NCBI GenBank assembly: GCA_023953905.1
Contig: JAMLJA010000022.1
Span: forward strand, 1-64,000
Length of the DNA stretch: 64,000 nucleotides
Source of the DNA: Rhizobiaceae bacterium
GTDB taxonomy: Bacteria > Pseudomonadota > Alphaproteobacteria > Rhizobiales > Rhizobiaceae
Reading direction: 5' to 3'
Shown here: positions 44,181 to 53,865 of the stretch, piece by piece
Layout: every line of letters starts with the position of its first letter
How positions within the stretch are numbered: position 1 is the stretch's first letter
Position numbers and translations under genes: made by a program
Notes under the pieces: model-generated
Databases searched by the model: none
Seen by the model: only the letters and a program-made list of their open reading frames with translations
What the model was told of the DNA's origin: nothing

Positions 44181-44235
44181 CATCTGCATCCTTTGACACC
44201 GGAAGCGTAGAGCGAAAAGCGGGGAGGACGGCCAA

Positions 44236-46320
44236 ATGAGCCTCGAAGGATCGTCTGCGCCTCCGGTCGAGGAGCATGTTGAAGGTTTGCCCGAGGGCTG
44301 GGGCAGCGGACTTGGCGGCAAGATCACCTTCGCAATCGCCATTGCGTTTTCGTCCTTCCAACTCGTCACCGCCGCCTACGCCTTCCTGCCCAGCCAGGTG
44401 ATCCGGGCCGTGCATGTCGGCTTCCTGCTTCTTCTCGGATTCGGTCTCCTTGCAACGCTGAGGGCGAAGTCGACGAGTGCTCGCGTGCTCTTGTGGACCC
44501 TGGGCGTTCTGGGTTTCTGCACCGGTCTATATAACTGGATCGAATATGCACCGTTGCTGTTGCGATCCGGCTTCCTGACGACGCCCGACATCATCGTCGG
44601 CGTCGTTCTCATGGTGCTCGTGTTCGAGGCCGCGCGGCAGCTGATGGGCCTGCCGCTCACGATCCTATGCGGCATCTTCCTGGCCTATTGTCTGTTCGGA
44701 CAATATGCGCCCGGTGTGCTGATGCATCGCGGCTATGATTTCGTGCAGATCATCGAGCATTTCGCTTTCGGTACGGAGGGCATCTACGGCACGCCGATCT
44801 ATGTGTCTGCCGCCTATATCTTCATTTTCGTTGTGTTCGCGGCGTTTCTGGAGCGCGCCGGCATGATAGCGCTCTTCAACGACGTGGCGCTCGGTCTCGT
44901 CGGATCGTGGCGCGGCGGGCCGGCTCAGGTCTGCGTGCTGTCTTCGGCTCTCATGGGCACCATATCCGGCTCGGGAGTCGCCAATGTCGTTGCATCGGGT
45001 CAGTTCACCATTCCACTGATGAAACGCTTCGGATTCCGCGCTGCCTTTGCAGGCGGAGTGGAGGCCACCTCGTCCATGGGCGGACAGATCATGCCACCTG
45101 TCATGGGCGCTGTCGCGTTCATCATGGCCGAAACCCTCAATGTGCCCTACGCCGCAATCGTGCAGGCAGCAATCATTCCAGCCATTCTCTATTTTGGCGC
45201 CTGCTTCTGGCAGGTCTATCTGGAAGCCGGAAAGGCCGGCCTCAGAGGCATGAACAAGGGGGAACTGCCGAGCCCGTGGGCTGCGATCAGACAGCACTGG
45301 CCGCTGGTGCTGCCGCTGGCCGCGCTCGTCTATCTGCTGTTTGCTGGATATACCCCGATCTTTGCCGGCACGATGGGCCTGGCGCTGACCGTGGTGCTGA
45401 TACTTGGCGCGCCGCTGGCTGCTCTGATCGGGCCCTATGCATTCCGTGTCGTCTTCTGGGTCGCTTTGGGACTGGCCGCGGCTGCCTTCATGAAATTTGG
45501 CGTCAATGTTCTCGCGTTGGTGCTTGGCGCTCTTGTCGTGGCGTGCCTTGCCATCAAGGGCGGGCGTGAATCCTTGCGGATCTGCGTCGACAGTCTCGCG
45601 ATTGGCGCCAAGAACGCACTGCCCGTCGGCATTGCTTGCGCCATCGTCGGCATCGTTATTGGCACCCTGACGCTTACCGGCATCGCTTCGACCCTGATCG
45701 GCGCGATCATAGCGATCGGGCAGAACAGCCTTTTCCTTTCGCTCGTGCTCACCATGATCACCTGCCTGATCCTCGGCATGGGCATCCCGACCATTCCGAA
45801 CTACATCATCACGTCCTCACTGGCCGGGCCCGCACTGCTCGAACTGGGCGTGCCGCTGATCGTCAGCCATATGTTCGTCTTCTATTTCGGCATCCTCGCG
45901 GATCTGACGCCGCCGGTGGCACTGGCGGCCTATGCGGCGGCGCCCATGGCCAAGGAGAGTGGTCTGAAGATCGGCGTGGAAGCCTCGAAGCTGGCGATCG
46001 CTGGTTTTCTGGTACCCTTCATGGCCGTCTACACGCCGGCGCTTCTCCTCCAGGACGGGGGCTCCATCTCCGCCTCCCTGGGATATCCCGTCGAGTTCGC
46101 GTATGTGTTCGTGAAGGCCTGCCTCGGCATTCTGCTCTGGGGCGCTGCGGCTGTCGGCTTTCTGGTCCTGCGCCTTGCCGCATGGGAGCGTCTTGCAGCC
46201 CTCGCCGCCGGTGTCCTGCTGATCCTTGCGCTGCCGCTGACCGATGAACTCGGCTGGGGTCTCGCCATACTCTTGATCGGCCAGCATGTCTTGCGCGCGC
46301 GCCGCATGGCAGCAGCCTAG
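44236..46320 (+). CDS. TRAP transporter fused permease (DctQM-type, TAXI class)
   Basis: Inner-membrane Na+- or H+-coupled permease, 694 aa with about 17-19 TM helices. Residues up to about 130 correspond to the small DctQ part and the rest to the large DctM part. Conserved DctM blocks include GTISGSGVANVVASGQFTIPLMK, ATSSMGGQIMPPVMGAVAF and ILGMGIPTIPNYIITSS. It is 55 bp downstream of its receptor gene. The fusion is normal for TAXI systems. Confidence 0.93.
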   Translation: MSLEGSSAPPVEEHVEGLPEGWGSGLGGKITFAIAIAFSSFQLVTAAYAFLPSQVIRAVHVGFLLLLGFGLLATLRAKSTSARVLLWTLGVLGFCTGLYNWIEYAPLLLRSGFLTTPDIIVGVVLMVLVFEAARQLMGLPLTILCGIFLAYCLFGQYAPGVLMHRGYDFVQIIEHFAFGTEGIYGTPIYVSAAYIFIFVVFAAFLERAGMIALFNDVALGLVGSWRGGPAQVCVLSSALMGTISGSGVANVVASGQFTIPLMKRFGFRAAFAGGVEATSSMGGQIMPPVMGAVAFIMAETLNVPYAAIVQAAIIPAILYFGACFWQVYLEAGKAGLRGMNKGELPSPWAAIRQHWPLVLPLAALVYLLFAGYTPIFAGTMGLALTVVLILGAPLAALIGPYAFRVVFWVALGLAAAAFMKFGVNVLALVLGALVVACLAIKGGRESLRICVDSLAIGAKNALPVGIACAIVGIVIGTLTLTGIASTLIGAIIAIGQNSLFLSLVLTMITCLILGMGIPTIPNYIITSSLAGPALLELGVPLIVSHMFVFYFGILADLTPPVALAAYAAAPMAKESGLKIGVEASKLAIAGFLVPFMAVYTPALLLQDGGSISASLGYPVEFAYVFVKACLGILLWGAAAVGFLVLRLAAWERLAALAAGVLLILALPLTDELGWGLAILLIGQHVLRARRMAAA

Positions 46321-46329
46321 GCAAACTCT

Positions 46330-46719
46330 ATGCCGGCGCTGTGCGTTCTCTCCGCCGGCAAGACGATCACGCTTGCAGCGAGCCTGTTCACCTTGTCCTG
46401 GACCCATTCGGTCGAACGCGTCCGATGGGAGGAAGATTGGCGTTTGACGCCGGCAGGGCTGGAAATCGTGGAGGCGCGCGTCAAAGGATCGGGAGCGGGG
46501 ATGGAACCGCCTGCGGACGCGGTTCTGAAGAATGGATGGTGGACCTATCGGCCCACAATTCCTCCCCGCGAGCAGATCGTGCTGGCGGCGTCCGGCGCCA
46601 CTCCATCACCCTGGCGCCTGTGCGCTGGTGGCGCGTGCCTCGATCTCGGCGCGACCGCGGGCGAGCCCGTTACCTTGGAGGCCTGCACTGAGCCGGACGT
46701 CGGCACGAGCAAGCGCTGA
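46330..46719 (+). CDS. DUF1850 family protein, TAXI-TRAP partner
   Basis: 129 aa, with the DUF1850 hallmark WTHSVERVRWEEDWRL and the downstream block VKGSGAGMEPPADA. The family is almost always encoded beside TAXI TRAP permeases and its function is not known. A short hydrophobic N-terminus (TITLAASLFTLSW) may direct export. It begins 9 bp after the permease stop and is clearly in the same operon. Confidence 0.85.
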   Translation: MPALCVLSAGKTITLAASLFTLSWTHSVERVRWEEDWRLTPAGLEIVEARVKGSGAGMEPPADAVLKNGWWTYRPTIPPREQIVLAASGATPSPWRLCAGGACLDLGATAGEPVTLEACTEPDVGTSKR

Positions 46720-47218
46720 TGCGATAAAACGGTGAGCTGAGCGGTGAACCTTAGGCCGCCAGAAACGCAAAGCGCGCCGTGGCAATCTATCAATGGAAGG
46801 AGGCGCGGGACGACACGACTTCGCCGACGCGGCGTGCGCATGCCGGACCTGGGCCGCGCATGTAGTGACGTTCCGGGCGATAGCTCGGTGAGACGAAGTC
46901 ACGAAACGCAGTGGCGTAGCGCGCGAATTGCAGAAAGAGGGTCATTGCTCCATTCCCGTATGCCTGCCGGATGTCCCTTCCGAACTTGTATGAATTTTAG
47001 CGTGCGGTCGTGAATATCGGGTGAACGCCGCGTTAATCCACCGCCTAAAACGCCCTGTATCGTGTCCGAAATGTGCATTCTCAGAGGCATTTTGGTGCAC
47101 GATCCCAGCTTGTTGTCGGGTGTGCCTTTTGCACCACATATGTTTCAGGCGCGTGCCGCGACGCCACAGCGTGTCGCGCAGGCCTGCTACATGACGGAAA
47201 CACCAGTTTCGGAGGGTA
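46720..47218. other. Non-coding gap between DUF1850 and the RpiR gene
   Basis: 499 bp with no convincing gene. Two inverted decamers, TTTTGGTGCA (47090-47099) and TTTTGCACCA (47127-47136), resemble a pair of regulator half-sites (TGGTGCA/TGCACCA is NtrC-like). No sigma-54 promoter is evident next to them. Nothing else was seen. Confidence 0.4.
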
Positions 47219-48070
47219 TCAGCCGGCCTCGTGACGACGTTCCGCGCGGCGTGCCGCAATCCCGACCGTGAGGCCCATGGCGAGCGCCATGGTCGCCGCG
47301 AGAGAACGAAAACCTTCGAAATTGGCTTCGTTCACCTCAAGAACAACCTCGGCAGGCGGCGCCACTGGAGAAAATACCGTGTCGGTAATCGTCACTATGC
47401 GCGCGCCGCGGGCGCAAGCCGCCTCGACCAGCGCTACGGTCTGGCTCGCATAGGGCGCGAAACTGACGGCGATCGCCACGTCCCTCGGTCCGATGAAACT
47501 CACCTGCTCGGACCCCAGTCCCGCCGTCATGTCGACCAGAATGTTCCTGATTCCCGACTGGCCCATCGCGTAGCTCATATAGGATGTGATGGGAAACGAG
47601 CGTCGCAGGCCGATGAGATAGATTGTGTCGGCATCGGCCAGCGCATCTACGGCGGCATCCAGACGCTCCGGGTCGATCTTGTCGCGCAGGCTGGCGATCG
47701 AGCGCTCCGCCGCATCGAGAAACCCGCCAAGCAGCAATCCGGCCTTGCTTGATGCGATGCCGTGTGCGCGCATGCGGGCCAGACGCTCGTCATAGTCGAG
47801 CACACGCTCTCGCAGGCGCGACCGAAACACCTCCTGCAGTTCGGAAAAACCCTGATAGCCGAGCGCGTGCGCAAAGCGGATGAGCGTGGAGGGCTGAACG
47901 TCGGCCTCTGCCGCGATGCTGGCGACAGTGCCGAACGCGATTTCATCCGGACATTCCAGCGCATAGGCCGCCACCTGGGCGAGCCGCTTCGGCAAACTGC
48001 CCGCGCGGCGCGCGATAAGTGCGCGCAATGCCTGAAAGTCTCTTGGAGCCTGTTCGGCTGGCCCGGACAT
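47219..48070 (-). CDS. RpiR/MurR-family transcriptional regulator
   Basis: 283 aa. The N-terminal RpiR helix-turn-helix includes GTVASIAAEADVQPSTLIRFAHALGYQGFSELQ. A C-terminal SIS sugar-phosphate-binding domain (ADTIYLIGLRRSFPITSYM) follows. Such regulators sense phosphosugars. It is divergent from a Gfo/Idh oxidoreductase, with a palindrome in the 157-bp gap, so it most likely controls that gene and itself. Confidence 0.87.
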   Translation of the reverse strand: MSGPAEQAPRDFQALRALIARRAGSLPKRLAQVAAYALECPDEIAFGTVASIAAEADVQPSTLIRFAHALGYQGFSELQEVFRSRLRERVLDYDERLARMRAHGIASSKAGLLLGGFLDAAERSIASLRDKIDPERLDAAVDALADADTIYLIGLRRSFPITSYMSYAMGQSGIRNILVDMTAGLGSEQVSFIGPRDVAIAVSFAPYASQTVALVEAACARGARIVTITDTVFSPVAPPAEVVLEVNEANFEGFRSLAATMALAMGLTVGIAARRAERRHEAG

Positions 48071-48112
48071 GTGTTGGCTCCCCTACTGGCGGCTTGACGC
48101 AAGAGAGCAGAA

Positions 48113-48130
48113 ATGGAATGAAAGTTCCAT
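48113..48130. promoter_or_regulatory. Candidate RpiR operator
   Basis: ATGGAA-N6-TTCCAT is a perfect inverted repeat in the RpiR/oxidoreductase divergent region. A TTGACG -35-like box lies at 48094-48099, and the repeat overlaps its expected -10 position for rightward transcription. RpiR-family sites are often inverted repeats of this size. Confidence 0.5.
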
Positions 48131-48227
48131 CCTGAAATGTTGATTGCGCCGCCGTTTCGTTGTCGATCACCGCGCCCTTGGGGGTTGCTGCTCGCCTTCT
48201 GAAACCGCGAGTTTGGGAGGACAGCGC

Positions 48228-49340
48228 ATGGAGACCATCGGCGTCGGTCTGATTGGCAGCGGATTCATGGGCAAGGCCCATGCGCTGGCATGGAACTCGG
48301 TCGGGCCGGTATTCGGTGACGTTCCGCGAATAGGGCTCGCGCATCTAGGCGACGCGTCTGACGAACTCGCCCGCCGCAAGGCCGATGAGTTTGGTTTTGA
48401 TCGCGCCTCTGGGGACTGGCGACGCGTGATCGAGGACCCGAATGTCGACGTTGTCTCGATTACGACGCCGAACAAGTTCCATCTGGAAATGGCGCAAGCG
48501 GCCCTGGCAGCAGGCAAGCACGTCTGGTGCGAGAAGCCTATGGCTCCTAATCTGGCCGATGCAGAGATGATGCTGGCGGCTGCCCGCGCGTCCGGCAAGG
48601 TGGCTGTGCTCGGCTACAACTACATCCAGAACCCTTTGATCCGTCATATCCGCAGGCTTCTCGACGAAGGGGTCATCGGCGAGGTCAATCACGTCCGCAT
48701 CGAGATGGACGAAGATTTTATGGCCGATCCCGAAGCGCCGTTCCAGCAGCGCCACGAAGCGGCGAATGGCTGGGGCGCGCTCGATGATTTCGGAGTGCAT
48801 CCGCTGTCCTTCATCGTCACCCTGTTCGGTGAGGTGTCGAAGGTCATGTGCGACATGGCCAAGCCCTATCCGACGCGCAGGACGCCAGAAGGCGATCGTG
48901 ATGTCGAGGTCCATGATCTCGTCACGATCCTGCTGAGACTGAACAATGGCGCATCGGGCTTTATTGCCTGCAGCCGGACCGCCTGGGGCCGCAAGGGCCG
49001 GATTGCCCTTCAGATTTTCGGTGCGAAGGGGTCGATCACCTATGATCAGGAGCGCATGAATGAGTTTCAGCTTTATGTGACGTCAGATCGCGAGACGGAG
49101 CAGGGCTTTCGTACGATCCTGTCGGCCCCCCAGCATGCGCCCTATGATCGCTTCATCCCCGCACCGGGACACGGGCTCGGTTTCAACGACCTCAAGACGA
49201 TTGAATGCCGGCAATTGATCGGACGCATCCTGGGGCAGGACAGCGTCGGCATCACCTTCGAGCAGGGGATTCTGATCGAACGCACGGTCGCTGCCGCCGG
49301 AGCATCCTTTCTGGAAGGCCGCTGGGTCGACATTGCCTGA
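48228..49340 (+). CDS. Gfo/Idh/MocA-family oxidoreductase
   Basis: 370-aa NAD(P)-dependent dehydrogenase. The Rossmann motif is GVGLIGSGFMGKAHA and the catalytic motif WCEKPMAPN. The substrate domain includes GALDDFGVHPLSFIVTLFGEV. The ATG at 48228 has a GGGAGGAC site; the open frame upstream of it is noise. It stands alone under the divergent RpiR regulator. A sugar or inositol-type substrate is expected for the family, not identified. Confidence 0.88.
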   Translation: METIGVGLIGSGFMGKAHALAWNSVGPVFGDVPRIGLAHLGDASDELARRKADEFGFDRASGDWRRVIEDPNVDVVSITTPNKFHLEMAQAALAAGKHVWCEKPMAPNLADAEMMLAAARASGKVAVLGYNYIQNPLIRHIRRLLDEGVIGEVNHVRIEMDEDFMADPEAPFQQRHEAANGWGALDDFGVHPLSFIVTLFGEVSKVMCDMAKPYPTRRTPEGDRDVEVHDLVTILLRLNNGASGFIACSRTAWGRKGRIALQIFGAKGSITYDQERMNEFQLYVTSDRETEQGFRTILSAPQHAPYDRFIPAPGHGLGFNDLKTIECRQLIGRILGQDSVGITFEQGILIERTVAAAGASFLEGRWVDIA

Positions 49341-49400
49341 CTTGACTCGCGCGCGGACACCCTTGCCTGGGCTGCGACGACGCTGGTAATCAGTCATCAA

Positions 49401-51863
49401 ATGCCCAGCATCACATTGCCAGATCTTCCGATCACCTCGGTGCTTCCGGAACTCCTCAGCGCGCTCGACACGCGCTCAAGTGCGGTACTTGTCGCGCCGC
49501 CCGGTGCAGGCAAGACGACGCTGGTTCCGCTTGCGCTGCTTGATCGTGCATGGCGCGGCGACGGAAAGATCATCCTCCTCGAACCCAGACGTCTCGCGGC
49601 CCGTGCCGCAGCCCGCCGCATGGCGCAGATGCTGGGGGAAGAACCGGGCGGCACCGTCGGCTACGCCATGCGCATGGATGTCAGTCAATCCGCCTCGACG
49701 CGGATCATGGTTGTCACCGAGGGGATCCTTGCCCGCATGATTTTGGACGATCCGGAATTGCCGGGCGTCGCTGCGGTTCTGTTCGACGAGTTTCATGAGC
49801 GCTCTCTCGACGGCGATTTCGGGCTTGCCCTTGCTATCGACGTGCAGGGTGCCCTGCGGCCTGACCTGCGTCTTCTGGTGATGTCCGCAACACTGGACGG
49901 CGCACGCGTATCCGCGCTTTTGGCGCAAGCGCCGGTGGTGGAGAGCGAGGGGCGCAGCTTTCCTGTCGAGACGCGCTATCGCGAGCGCCCGGCCGGTTCG
50001 CTCATCGAGGAGGAGATGGCGAAAGCCGTACGGGACGCGCTTGCGGAGGAGGAGGGGAGCATTCTGGCATTCCTGCCCGGGCAGCGCGAGATTGAACGAA
50101 CGGCGGAGCGGCTGACGGACCGCGTCGCTTCGAATGTTGACATCGTGCCGCTTTACGGACAGCTCGACGGCAAGGCACAGGACGCCGCGATCCGCCCCGC
50201 CCAGCCGGGTCGGCGCAAGGTAGTGCTGGCGACTGCCATTGCCGAGACATCGATCACGATAGACGGCGTGCGTGTCGTCATCGACAGCGGGCTTTCACGC
50301 CTGCCGAAATTCGAGCCTGCATCCGGTCTCACGCGGCTTGAAACCGTTCGCGTGTCGCGCGCTTCGGCGGATCAGCGGGCTGGCCGCGCAGGCCGCACGC
50401 AGCCCGGTGTCGCGATCAGATTGTGGCGCTCCGAACAGACGGCCGCACTGCAGGCCTTTACTCCGCCCGAGATACTTGAAGCTGATCTATCCGGCCTGAT
50501 GCTGGATTGCGCCGCCTTTGGCGTGTCTGATCCGTCAACCCTTGCGTTTCTCGATCCGCCTCCCGGTCCCGCACTTGCGGAAGCGCGCAACCTCTTGTCT
50601 GATCTCGGGGCCATAGATGAGGTCGGACGGCTGACCGCAGCCGGAGAAGCGATGCGCAGGCTGGCCTTGCCCGCACGGCTGGCTCACATGGTCGAAGAGG
50701 CGGCAAGGCACGGACAGGCAGGGGATGCGGCGCGGCTGGCGGTGCTTCTCACAGAGCGTGGACTTGGCGGAGACGGCGTGGATCTCGAGCGTCGCCTGTC
50801 CCGCTTTCTTGCCGACCGATCGCCGCGCGCCAATGCAGCACGACAATTTGCCGATCGGCTGGCGAGGGCCGCGGGCAATTCCGGTGATGACTCAGGCAGA
50901 ACCGCAGGCAGCCTGTTGCTCGATGCCTGGCCGGATCGCGTGGCGAAAGCGCGGGGAGAGCGCGGTCGGTTTCTGCTTGCCAATGGTAGCGGCGCCATGC
51001 TGGACGCGGCCGATTCGTTTGCAGGCGAGCGCTTTCTCGTGGTCGCCGATCTTGTCGGCAAAGCACAGAATGCGCGGATCACATCCGCCGCGACCGTCGA
51101 CGAGGCAGACATCCGAGCGAGGCTTGCGCACCGGATCGAGAGGCGTGCCGAGACGGTCTTCGACGCTGCAAAGCGCGCGGTGAGGGTGCGCGAAATCGAG
51201 CGGCTGGGCGCGATCCAGCTTGCGGAGCGCATGTTGCCAGCGCCAACCGGACCGGCAGCGGATCGTGCCATTGTCGATGCGGTCCGCCAGAATGGACTGG
51301 ATCTTCTCGACTGGACCAAGGAAGCCAATCACCTGCGCAACCGTCTCAAATGGTTGCATAGCGGGCTGGGTGAACCGTGGCCGGATGTCGCCGATGCGGC
51401 CCTCATGGCGAGGCTCGACGACTGGCTCCTGCCCTTTCTCGGTGGGAATGCCTCATTCGCGCGCATCAGGTCAGGCGCATTGAGTGATGGGCTTATGACG
51501 CTTGTTCCCTTCGATCTCCAGCGTCGGCTGAGCAGTCTTGCGCCGACGCATTTCGAGGCGCCGACCGGCAATCGCGTGCCCATCGACTATGAGGGGGAGC
51601 AACCGGTCCTTTCCATCCGCGTGCAGGAGCTTTTCGGAATGGATCGCCATCCCGCCGTTGCCAACGGAACCGTGCCACTGACGGTCGAACTGCTGTCGCC
51701 GGCGCGTCGGCCCATCCAGACGACGCGCGACCTGCCCGGGTTCTGGCGTGGCTCCTGGGCCGATGTGCGCTCCGACATGCGTGGTCGCTACCCAAGACAT
51801 GTATGGCCCGAAGACCCCTTGACGGCGGCACCAACCAGCCGCGCCAAGCCGCGGGGAAGCTAG
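49401..51863 (+). CDS. hrpB: ATP-dependent RNA helicase HrpB
   Basis: DEAH/DExH helicase of 820 aa. The core has Walker A APPGAGKTT (about residue 33), LEPRRLAARAAARRMA, the DEFH box in LFDEFHERSLDGD and motif III MSATLDG. Motifs V/VI follow (ATAIAETSITIDGV, QRAGRAGRTQPG). The C-terminal HrpB-specific domain ends WPEDPLTAAPT, characteristic of the family. The biological role of HrpB remains unclear. It is 45 bp upstream of actS, an arrangement I recall from other rhizobia. Confidence 0.94.
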   Translation: MPSITLPDLPITSVLPELLSALDTRSSAVLVAPPGAGKTTLVPLALLDRAWRGDGKIILLEPRRLAARAAARRMAQMLGEEPGGTVGYAMRMDVSQSASTRIMVVTEGILARMILDDPELPGVAAVLFDEFHERSLDGDFGLALAIDVQGALRPDLRLLVMSATLDGARVSALLAQAPVVESEGRSFPVETRYRERPAGSLIEEEMAKAVRDALAEEEGSILAFLPGQREIERTAERLTDRVASNVDIVPLYGQLDGKAQDAAIRPAQPGRRKVVLATAIAETSITIDGVRVVIDSGLSRLPKFEPASGLTRLETVRVSRASADQRAGRAGRTQPGVAIRLWRSEQTAALQAFTPPEILEADLSGLMLDCAAFGVSDPSTLAFLDPPPGPALAEARNLLSDLGAIDEVGRLTAAGEAMRRLALPARLAHMVEEAARHGQAGDAARLAVLLTERGLGGDGVDLERRLSRFLADRSPRANAARQFADRLARAAGNSGDDSGRTAGSLLLDAWPDRVAKARGERGRFLLANGSGAMLDAADSFAGERFLVVADLVGKAQNARITSAATVDEADIRARLAHRIERRAETVFDAAKRAVRVREIERLGAIQLAERMLPAPTGPAADRAIVDAVRQNGLDLLDWTKEANHLRNRLKWLHSGLGEPWPDVADAALMARLDDWLLPFLGGNASFARIRSGALSDGLMTLVPFDLQRRLSSLAPTHFEAPTGNRVPIDYEGEQPVLSIRVQELFGMDRHPAVANGTVPLTVELLSPARRPIQTTRDLPGFWRGSWADVRSDMRGRYPRHVWPEDPLTAAPTSRAKPRGS

Positions 51864-51908
51864 TGCCTGATGAATTGCGTCGTGCGACCAGCCGGCGCAT
51901 AAGGAGGC

Positions 51909-53228
51909 ATGTCTCAGGACCTCCGCACCTTCGATCCATTGCAGTCAAACCGGCTGCGCCTGAACACGCTCATCAGGCTCCGCTGGCTTGCCATTATCGG
52001 CCAGAGCATGGCCGTGCTGATCGTCGCCTATGGATTGCGTTTTCCGCTTCCGGTTGGTCTCTGCTTCGCCCTCATTGCCTGTTCGGCATGGGTGAACCTG
52101 TTTCTCGCGCTGCGCTATCCTGCCACCCACCGGCTGGAGCCATTGCCCGCGCTGGGCATACTGATCTTTGATGCGCTGCAATTGGCAGGCCTGCTTTACA
52201 TGACAGGCGGCATGACCAATCCGTTTTCGCTGCTGATCGCGGTGCCGGTCGTCGTCTCCGCGACCTCGCTCCCGCTTCGCCTCACTTTCGCGATCGGGTT
52301 TGTGGTCGTGGCATTGGCATCAGTGTTGGTGCGGTTTCATCTGCCCCTGCCATGGAACGCCAGCGAGCCGCTCGCCATTCCGTTTCTGTATGTGGCGGGC
52401 ATGTGGATGGCCGTCGTGTCCAGCATCGCGTTCACCGCGATCTATGCCTGGCGCATCGCCGACGAGGCGCGGCAACTCGCGAACGCGCTGTCAGCGACGG
52501 AACTGGTTCTGCAGCGCGAGCAGCACCTGTCGGCTCTCGATGGTCTTGCCGCCGCTGCAGCGCATGAGTTGGGCACGCCGCTTGCCACCATTGCGCTGGT
52601 TGCCAAGGAGATGCAGCGCGCGCTGGGCGACGATCCGAAGTTTCATGAGGATGTCTCGCTGCTTCGAAGCCAAACGGATCGCTGCCGGGAAATCCTCAAG
52701 CGGCTAACCAGTCTGTCAACGGAGAGCGAGGCCCATCTTGCCCGACTGCCGCTGACGTCGCTGGTCGAGGAGGTAACGGCGCCACATCGCGAATTCGGGA
52801 TCATGATCAAGCTGGAGCCGGGCGAGCGAATGGGTCCGGAGCCGGTCAGCCGCCGCAATCCGGGCGTCATCTACGGACTGGGCAATCTTGTCGAGAACGC
52901 TGTCGATTTCGCCAAATCGACTGTCGTCGTTGGCTGGACGTGGAACGACCAGCGCGTGACTTTCTGGGTTCGCGATGACGGGCCGGGCTTTCCCGCCGAC
53001 ATTATCGACCGCATCGGCGAGCCTTACATGTCGACGCGACAGGGCGCCGAACTTGGCGGTGGGCTTGGGCTCGGGCTCTTTATCGCCAAGACTTTGCTGG
53101 AGCGATCCGGTGCGAATCTGCGCTTTCAGAATGTTCCGGACAAGGGACAAGGCGCTTTCGTACAGGTGACATGGCCGTCCGAGGTCTTTATCAAACCGCT
53201 CGCCGGGGCCGAGCAGGATTTCATCTGA
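51909..53228 (+). CDS. actS: Redox sensor histidine kinase ActS (RegB/PrrB family)
   Basis: 439-aa membrane kinase with six N-terminal TM helices (about 24-180). The quinone-sensing loop GGMTNPF is at 100-106. H219 in the H-box AAAAHELGTPLATI is the phosphorylation site. C259 in SQTDRCREIL matches the redox-active Cys of Rhodobacter RegB. The ATPase domain has GNLVENAVDFA, DDGPGFP and GGGLGLGLFIAKTLL. With ActR it controls redox-, acid- and energy-dependent genes. ActR follows after 70 bp. Confidence 0.94.
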   Translation: MSQDLRTFDPLQSNRLRLNTLIRLRWLAIIGQSMAVLIVAYGLRFPLPVGLCFALIACSAWVNLFLALRYPATHRLEPLPALGILIFDALQLAGLLYMTGGMTNPFSLLIAVPVVVSATSLPLRLTFAIGFVVVALASVLVRFHLPLPWNASEPLAIPFLYVAGMWMAVVSSIAFTAIYAWRIADEARQLANALSATELVLQREQHLSALDGLAAAAAHELGTPLATIALVAKEMQRALGDDPKFHEDVSLLRSQTDRCREILKRLTSLSTESEAHLARLPLTSLVEEVTAPHREFGIMIKLEPGERMGPEPVSRRNPGVIYGLGNLVENAVDFAKSTVVVGWTWNDQRVTFWVRDDGPGFPADIIDRIGEPYMSTRQGAELGGGLGLGLFIAKTLLERSGANLRFQNVPDKGQGAFVQVTWPSEVFIKPLAGAEQDFI

Positions 53229-53298
53229 CCGGTCGGATTTGGATTTCGGTGCGTGTAAGCATATATTTGTGACAAAAGAACACAACAACAGGATTGCC

Positions 53299-53853
53299 AT
53301 GACTGAAGGTGAGGCGCCAATCGCCGGCTCGGACCAGACCCTCCTCATCGTTGACGATGACAAGCCGTTTCTGACGCGGCTTGCGCGCGCCATGGAGGCG
53401 CGTGGATATGAGGTCGAGACCGCCGAGAGCGTCGAGGAGGCCGTGAGCAAGGCGCGCGCGAGACCACCCGCCTACGCAGTCGTGGACATGCGACTGGCTG
53501 ATGGCAACGGGCTCGACGTCGTGGCCGCCATCCGCGACAAACGCGAAGATTCCCGCACCATTATTCTGACGGGGTATGGAAACATCGCCACTGCCGTGAC
53601 GGCGGTAAAGCTCGGCGCGATCGATTATCTCTCAAAGCCTGCGGATGCCGATGAAATCCATGCGGCGCTCACACGCTCCGAAGGTGACCGGGCAGAGCCC
53701 CCTGAAAACCCGATGTCTGCAGACCGTGTCCGCTGGGAACACATTCAGCGCGTTTATGAAATGTGCGAGCGAAACGTCTCGGAAACGGCGCGCAGGCTTA
53801 ACATGCACCGTCGCACGCTGCAGCGCATCCTGGCCAAGCGTGCGCCGCGCTAG
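53299..53853 (+). CDS. actR: Response regulator ActR (RegA/PrrA family)
   Basis: 184 aa from ATG 53299, the usual ActR length; an in-frame TTG at 53239 is not needed. The receiver has DDD at 19-21, phospho-acceptor D63 in VVDMRLADG and switch residues in ILTGYGNIATAV and YLSKPAD. A Fis-type helix-turn-helix (NVSETARRLNMHRRTLQRILAKRAP) ends the protein. It is the cognate partner of ActS just upstream. Confidence 0.95.
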   Translation: MTEGEAPIAGSDQTLLIVDDDKPFLTRLARAMEARGYEVETAESVEEAVSKARARPPAYAVVDMRLADGNGLDVVAAIRDKREDSRTIILTGYGNIATAVTAVKLGAIDYLSKPADADEIHAALTRSEGDRAEPPENPMSADRVRWEHIQRVYEMCERNVSETARRLNMHRRTLQRILAKRAPR

Positions 53854-53865
53854 GTCTGCGCAACG

